From assembly GCA_021737445.1 (NCBI GenBank), contig JAIPDY010000091.1, forward strand, positions 1-11,067: 11,067 nt of DNA, read 5' to 3'. Below are positions 6,977 through 11,067 of the stretch, piece after piece (the stretch's first letter is position 1; every line of letters begins with the position of its first letter). A program made the translations under genes and the position numbers. The notes under the pieces are model-generated. The model was not told the origin of the DNA, did no database searches, and saw nothing but the letters and a program-made list of their open reading frames with translations. This DNA comes from Desulfotignum sp. GTDB taxonomy: Bacteria; Desulfobacterota; Desulfobacteria; Desulfobacterales; Desulfobacteraceae.

Positions 6977-8308
6977 TTACAGGTTCTCCAGCAGGTCCAG
7001 GTGAATGGTGCCCATGGAAAAAAGCAGGTTGAATGCGGCAATTTTGATATCTTCCCTGGCAGCAATGGCATTGCCCTGGGCATTGATATAGTTGACCTCC
7101 CCATTGAGTACATCCAGAAGGGACCGGGTGCCCATTTTGCGTTCTTTTTTTGCCAGCTCAAGAAAATTTTTCAAAATATCTGTCTGGTTATCCAGCAGCT
7201 GGAAACGCTGCCGCAGGATAAACAACTGCTCCCACCCGTTGCTTACCTGTTCCTGGACAAGCTTTCTGGCATGGGCCAGGTGGCTTTGGGCAGCATCTGC
7301 GCCGGCTGTTGCGGATTTTAAGGCGGCATAGTCACTGCCGCCGTTAAAGAGGTTATAATTAAATTCAATGCCGGCTGCATAATCTCTGCGGTAACCCAGT
7401 GTGCCATCGTCATCATCAGCATTCACCGCTTCGGCAAACAAATGTAATGTGGGATAAAATGCGGTTTTTGACAGTTTGACCTCATTTTTTTGCAGGTCAA
7501 CATCCTGTTGGGTGACTGCAATTTGCAGGTTATTGTTTAAAGCGGTTTCAATCGCAGTGTCCAGGGTTTCAGGTATGGCTGATTCAGGAAAGGGTATTTC
7601 CATGAACTGCTCAATTTCTTCATCTGTCGGATAATGGTAAAAAATCGCCTGGAACCGGTTTCTTGCAGTTATCAATTCTCCCTGGGCACTCACCTTGAGG
7701 GCCTTGGCACCGGCCAGCTGGGATTTGGCCTGTAATACATCCGAAGACAGGCCTGCCCCTTTTTCCACCAGGGATTCTTCGATACCGGTTAATTCCTTGA
7801 TGCGGTTTTCAGACCTGATGGCAGTCTTGAGGCGGTCCCTGGCACGTACGATGGAAATATAGGCGGATATGCCTTCCTGAAGAATCTGTTGGCGTACGGC
7901 ATCCAGACGGGTTTTATTCTGGTGCATCTGTACCCGTTCCTGATCAATTGCGGTCAAGGTTCTGCCAAAATCCGTGATCAATTGTGTGGCCCGCAATGTT
8001 ACATTGTGCCTGGTCTCTTCGGTATCCTGGCTGTATTCTTTTTCAATTTTTTCCCATCCGGTATCTCCGTATAAATTGACTTTTGGATAGTACTGTCCCT
8101 GAGAACTCTTAAGGGCTGCCTGGCTGCTTTCAACCTGGTGCTTAAAATTTTTGATCTCTTCATGGTTTTCCAGTACCTGGGTCAGCAGATAATATGGATT
8201 TGTATTGAATGGTTCAGCACAAAAGGCTGTATTTACATTTGTGGTTGATATGATGCAGGTCGTAAGCAAAATAACAAAAAATAATAGAAAGTTTCTCTGC
8301 GTTTCCAT
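6977..8308 (-). CDS. TolC-family outer membrane channel of the type I secretion system
   Basis: Outer membrane factor of 443 aa that forms the exit duct for the ABC/HlyD pair. The N terminus METQRNFLLFFVILLTTC is a signal peptide, with cleavage likely near residues 30-31 (NTAFCA|EPF). The mature part has the two internally similar outer-membrane-efflux repeats: TLRATQLITDFGRTL and VEKGAGLSSDVLQAKSQL in the first, FNYNLFNGGSDYAALKSA and GTRSLLDVLNGEVNYINAQ in the second. Length is normal for TolC/LapE-type proteins. I chose the ATG at 8308: AAGGGAA lies 5 nt upstream, and the hydrophobic leader begins directly after it. An in-frame ATG at 8380 would add 24 residues (MTKKPKQYKNN...) before the leader, spoil the signal peptide and run through a candidate -10 element. 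The gene leads the minus-strand run and is divergent from the cyclase. Confidence 0.92.
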   Translation of the reverse strand: METQRNFLLFFVILLTTCIISTTNVNTAFCAEPFNTNPYYLLTQVLENHEEIKNFKHQVESSQAALKSSQGQYYPKVNLYGDTGWEKIEKEYSQDTEETRHNVTLRATQLITDFGRTLTAIDQERVQMHQNKTRLDAVRQQILQEGISAYISIVRARDRLKTAIRSENRIKELTGIEESLVEKGAGLSSDVLQAKSQLAGAKALKVSAQGELITARNRFQAIFYHYPTDEEIEQFMEIPFPESAIPETLDTAIETALNNNLQIAVTQQDVDLQKNEVKLSKTAFYPTLHLFAEAVNADDDDGTLGYRRDYAAGIEFNYNLFNGGSDYAALKSATAGADAAQSHLAHARKLVQEQVSNGWEQLFILRQRFQLLDNQTDILKNFLELAKKERKMGTRSLLDVLNGEVNYINAQGNAIAAREDIKIAAFNLLFSMGTIHLDLLENL

Positions 8309-8313
8309 ATTGG

Positions 8314-8320
8314 TTCCCTT
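8314..8320 (-). promoter_or_regulatory. Ribosome binding site that fixes the TolC-like gene start
   Basis: On the minus strand aagggaaccaat precedes the ATG at 8308. AGGGAA sits 5 nt from the start codon, a good Shine-Dalgarno spacing. The upstream alternative ATG at 8380 has no comparable element. Confidence 0.7.
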
Positions 8321-8330
8321 AAATTTTTTG

Positions 8331-8336
8331 ATTATA
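8331..8336 (-). promoter_or_regulatory. Candidate -10 element for the secretion run
   Basis: The minus strand reads ttttataatc, a perfect TATAAT hexamer. It would place the transcript start near 8324-8325 and give a leader of about 16 nt that still includes the ribosome site. No good -35 lies 17 nt upstream: a TTGACT exists further up, but about 38 nt away. The surroundings are very AT-rich, so a chance match is possible. Confidence 0.3.
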
Positions 8337-8506
8337 AAACAAGTTATGTTATTTTTGTATTGCTTTGGTTTTTTAGTCAATCTATCATAAACAGTATGAG
8401 TTGATTTTTGTCAAGAACAAACCTGGTGAAAAACTAAGAAATAGAACATATTTATGAAGCGGGTACCTCTTTATGCTGACAAAATCACAAGAAACTGTTT
8501 GTTAAG

Positions 8507-10735
8507 ATGAAGCCCAAACTCAACCGGCTGAAATGGCTTAAAGGATACTGGCAGATAGGTCTGATCGGTACCTGTATTACCCTTGTTTTCTGTTTGCTTT
8601 ATGTGTTCAAACCGGTCTTTTTTGAATTCATGGAATATAAGCTCTATGATGTGTTTGTTCAGCAAACCGTCAAACCTCCTGAGACGGTTTCTGTTGCTGT
8701 TATAGATATAGATGAATACAGCCTGGCCCGGTTCGGGCAATGGCCCTGGCCCAGATACCGGGTGGCCCTGCTGTTGAAAAAATTACAGATGGCCGGGGTT
8801 CTGGCGGTGGGAATGGATATTTTGTTTGCTGAACATGACCGCACTTCGCCCCTTGTATTGAAAAAAAATCTGCAGCAGGACCTTAATGTGACTATGGGGT
8901 TCACAGGATTGCCCGAGCAGTTAATGGACAACGATCAGGTGCTGGCCAATATTTTGTCTGACGGTGCCTATTGTCTGGGATATTCCTTTTCTTTTGAAGA
9001 AACCCGGGATAAAGCTTTCGGAACAGATTTGATCCCTTATTTCAAGACATCGGTTGTCCGTGAACCAGGGGCACCATCGCCTGTTTCCCTGCTGCCACCG
9101 GGAAGAAACATGGTGCCGCCCCTGCCGGTGCTGATGCACAAAGCCGGGCATGCCGGGTTTATGAATACCTTGACAGACCGTGACGGCGTGTTAAGAAAGG
9201 TCCCCTTGATGATGGGGTTTGAAGGCAAAATATATCCCCATCTTTCTTTGGCCACATTGATGACGGCTTTACAAAAAAACATACCTGATCCGGTATTGAA
9301 AATAACCTCTGGAGGGATCGATTCCATCAGGATCGGACATACCGTGGTGCCTCTTATGGCAAACGGTGCCATGCTGATCAATTATAAAGGACCTGGCCGG
9401 ACCTTTCCCTATGTGTCTGCGGCCCATGTACTCGAAGACAAGGCAGATACGGCACTGCTTGAAAACAAGGTGGTGTTTTTAGGTGCTTCAGCCACAGGGC
9501 TTATGGATATAAGGGTGTCACCCCTGGATGAAGTCTACCCGGGTGTGGAGGTCAATGCAACAATTGTGAACAATATCCTGAATCAGGATTTTATCCGTCG
9601 ATCGGATTGGATACCAGGACTGGAGCTGGTTGGGATTTTGGCATGGGGATTGATCACCACGTTTGCCATTGGATGGTCTAATGCCAGGTTTGCCTTGCCA
9701 GTGACACTGGTTCTGGGGATCCTGGCCTGGTATGGAGGTATTTTATGCCTGGACAGTTACCAGATCTGGATCTCTCCTTTCTTCCCCCTTATGGTGCTGG
9801 CAGTCAATTTTGCTGTGCTCAATCTTGTCAAGTTCTGGCTGTCTGATCGGAAAAAACGGTTTTACAGGGCTGCTTTCAGTAAATATGTGTCCAAGGCAGT
9901 TGTGGATCAAATCAGTGAATATCCTGACAAAATGACTCTGGATGGGGAAGAAAAAGAGATCAGTATCATGTTCACCGATATTCGTGAGTTTACAACCTTA
10001 TCAGAAAAATTGACTCCCACGCAGGTCACCCAGCTGCTCCATGATTATTTTACACCGGTTACCCAAAGCATTATAAGAAATAAAGGAACCCTGGATAAGT
10101 TTATCGGGGATGCGGTGATGTGTTTCTGGAATGCCCCGCTCGATGTCCAGGGGCATCAGCTCTTTGCCGTGAAAACTGGTTTTGAAATGCTGGATGCACT
10201 CAATCGTCTCAATCAGCAGTTTAAGGATAAATACGGCATTCAGATTGACATCGGCATCGGTATCCATTCAGGCAGGTGCCGGGTGGGGAACATGGGATCT
10301 GCCGATCTTTTTGATTACACCATTATAGGGGATAATGTAAACTTAACCTCCCGGCTGGAAAGCCTGACCAAATTTTACGGTACAAAAATGATTGTCAGCC
10401 ATACCCTGATCCCCCATCTTCCCGATTCTATGCCGGTCCAGGAGCTTGACCGGGTGCGGGTTAAAGGCAAAACAGAACCTGTGGTTATCTATACTGTATA
10501 TCAGCCGTCTGAGAAACAGAGACAATCGCTTCAAAATGAACTGTCCATCCATGAAAAAGCGTTGTCATATTATCAAAACAGGTTGTTTGACAAAGCCTTT
10601 GACCAGTTCAGTCAGCTTGGTGACCTGTGCCCGGACCGAAAGATCTATGCCATATATCAGGAGCGCTGCAAAATTTTTATGGCAAATCCACCAGCCAGGG
10701 ACTGGGACGGAGTGTTTGTTCATAAAACCAAGTAA
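8507..10735 (+). CDS. CHASE2-domain class IIIb adenylate cyclase (membrane sensor)
   Basis: Predicted inner-membrane sensor enzyme of 742 aa that makes cAMP from ATP. Order: one TM helix (about 15-37); a periplasmic CHASE2 sensor domain (about 38-365, with VIDIDEYSLARFGQWPWPR from V65, GFMNTLTDRDGVLRKVP and VFLGASATGLMD); three TM segments (about 372-445); a short helical linker; a class III cyclase domain (about 480-650); and an alpha-helical tail resembling a TPR pair, ending WDGVFVHKTK. Catalytic residues are complete: metal-binding D491 (MFTDIRE) and D535 (FIGDAVM), base-recognising K531 and T605 (DYTIIGD), and N612 and R616 (NVNLTSRLE). The Lys/Thr pair is the IIIb type and favours ATP over GTP. 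ATG 8507 is the only start after an in-frame TGA at 8477; its ribosome site is weak. It is divergent from the secretion run, which suggests but does not prove a regulatory link. Confidence 0.93.
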   Translation: MKPKLNRLKWLKGYWQIGLIGTCITLVFCLLYVFKPVFFEFMEYKLYDVFVQQTVKPPETVSVAVIDIDEYSLARFGQWPWPRYRVALLLKKLQMAGVLAVGMDILFAEHDRTSPLVLKKNLQQDLNVTMGFTGLPEQLMDNDQVLANILSDGAYCLGYSFSFEETRDKAFGTDLIPYFKTSVVREPGAPSPVSLLPPGRNMVPPLPVLMHKAGHAGFMNTLTDRDGVLRKVPLMMGFEGKIYPHLSLATLMTALQKNIPDPVLKITSGGIDSIRIGHTVVPLMANGAMLINYKGPGRTFPYVSAAHVLEDKADTALLENKVVFLGASATGLMDIRVSPLDEVYPGVEVNATIVNNILNQDFIRRSDWIPGLELVGILAWGLITTFAIGWSNARFALPVTLVLGILAWYGGILCLDSYQIWISPFFPLMVLAVNFAVLNLVKFWLSDRKKRFYRAAFSKYVSKAVVDQISEYPDKMTLDGEEKEISIMFTDIREFTTLSEKLTPTQVTQLLHDYFTPVTQSIIRNKGTLDKFIGDAVMCFWNAPLDVQGHQLFAVKTGFEMLDALNRLNQQFKDKYGIQIDIGIGIHSGRCRVGNMGSADLFDYTIIGDNVNLTSRLESLTKFYGTKMIVSHTLIPHLPDSMPVQELDRVRVKGKTEPVVIYTVYQPSEKQRQSLQNELSIHEKALSYYQNRLFDKAFDQFSQLGDLCPDRKIYAIYQERCKIFMANPPARDWDGVFVHKTK

Positions 10736-10819
10736 ACAGCTGTAATCATACAGATTTCAATCCACACGCGGTGTGCCTGCCGACACAGCGCTGCATTGTT
10801 CTGAACCGGCCCTGTGATT
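10736..10819. other. Intergenic region between convergent genes, with a small hairpin
   Basis: These 84 nt between the cyclase stop and the stop of the right-edge gene contain CACAC-gcg-GTGTG (10763-10775), a 5-bp stem with a 3-nt loop. No T-run follows on either strand, so it is only a weak terminator candidate. Nothing else is recognisable here. Confidence 0.25.
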
Positions 10820-11065
10820 TTATTTGCCTTTGTTCAGGTTTTTATACCCCTGAAGATGGATTCCTTTTTTGTCACAGCAGGTTTTTATAATCCGGGCGGC
10901 AGCCTGGTTTAACGCCAGTTGATCCGGGTTTACCTTGACATTGAATCCGCAATTGAACGGCCCCAGCCGGATACTGTTTTCCACGCCGTCATAGGTGTCG
11001 TAAATTCTGGTATAGGGATGGGCAAACAGCCAGCGCAGCTGAAGAGTGGTGACGGTTTGTCCTGA
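10820..11065 (-). CDS. Unrecognised protein, C-terminal 81 residues (5' end outside window)
   Basis: On the minus strand an open frame enters from the right edge and ends at TAA (10820-10822). The last 81 residues begin SGQTVTTLQLRWLFAHPYTR and end QGYKNLNKGK. The frame has no internal start codon that would make a sensible gene. The other two minus-strand frames are broken by stops (TAA and TGA), and the residue composition looks like a folded soluble protein: LRWLFAHPYTRIYDTYDG, FNCGFNVKVNP and two adjacent Cys in KTCCDKKG. I do not recognise the family. It is convergent with the cyclase gene, so it is unlikely to share its transcript. Confidence 0.6.
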   Translation of the reverse strand, partial: SGQTVTTLQLRWLFAHPYTRIYDTYDGVENSIRLGPFNCGFNVKVNPDQLALNQAAARIIKTCCDKKGIHLQGYKNLNKGK

Positions 11066-11067
11066 AA

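Larger units (their letters stand above)
8309..8506. promoter_or_regulatory. Divergent AT-rich intergenic region between tolC and the cyclase
   Basis: This 198-nt stretch is markedly more AT-rich than the genes around it and must hold the promoters of both divergent transcripts. Besides the TATAAT at 8331-8336 (minus), the plus strand has only weak sigma70-like pairs, such as TGGTGA (8424) with CATATT (8447). I see no open reading frame, strong hairpin or perfect operator-like palindrome. Confidence 0.5.

Noticed and set aside
8408..8440. TTGTCA as a -35 element for the cyclase promoter
   Set aside because: No acceptable -10 hexamer lies 16-18 nt downstream (the bases there are aaacta/aactaa).
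8474..8489. Possible CRP-type site upstream of the cyclase
   Set aside because: Only the right half TCACA (8485-8489) matches. The left half at the right spacing is TGCTG, too far from TGTGA to support a call.
9037..9381. 114-codon minus-strand frame, antisense to the CHASE2 domain
   Set aside because: It is antisense to a well-supported cyclase gene and shows no domain or start signal.

Overview
The window looks like chromosomal DNA from a Gram-negative bacterium. The gene style (moderate GC, a compact type I secretion operon, a PF12000-like glycosyltransferase, a CHASE2 adenylate cyclase) suggests a Desulfobacterota/Desulfobacteraceae-type organism. That placement is inference from gene style, not from a search. 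Nearly all of the sequence is explained by five complete genes and two genes cut by the window edges. I see no tRNA, rRNA, insertion sequence or CRISPR array.

Layout. Bases 2-2623 (+) hold the C-terminal part of a large, acidic, repeat-rich RTX protein whose 5' end lies outside the window. It has a Big_9/cadherin-like domain, RTX calcium-binding nonapeptides, six diverged copies of a module of about 80 residues, and a C-terminal region of the kind exported by type I secretion. Convergent to it on the minus strand is a four-gene run, read from right to left: a TolC-family outer membrane protein (6977-8308), an ABC exporter (5201-6880), a HlyD-family adaptor (3903-5204) and a family 4 glycosyltransferase (2658-3896). 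ABC and adaptor overlap by 4 nt (ATGA), and adaptor and glycosyltransferase are 6 nt apart. A 198-nt AT-rich intergenic region separates tolC from a divergent CHASE2-class IIIb adenylate cyclase (8507-10735, +). At the right edge the last 81 codons of an unrecognised minus-strand gene enter the window (10820-11065).

How the parts may work together. ABC protein, adaptor and TolC form a complete type I secretion machine, and the adjacent RTX protein is the obvious substrate (inference from proximity and its C terminus). The glycosyltransferase in the same run suggests either glycosylation of the adhesin or production of a surface glycan. The membrane cyclase could couple an envelope signal to cAMP and so to this locus.

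Most unusual points: the exporter's nucleotide-binding domain keeps Walker A, Walker B and the Q-loop but has FPPGI in place of LSGGQ and Asn in place of the H-loop His; the glycosyltransferase sits inside the secretion operon; and the adhesin carries a 69-bp perfect direct repeat inside a 237-bp tandem duplication.
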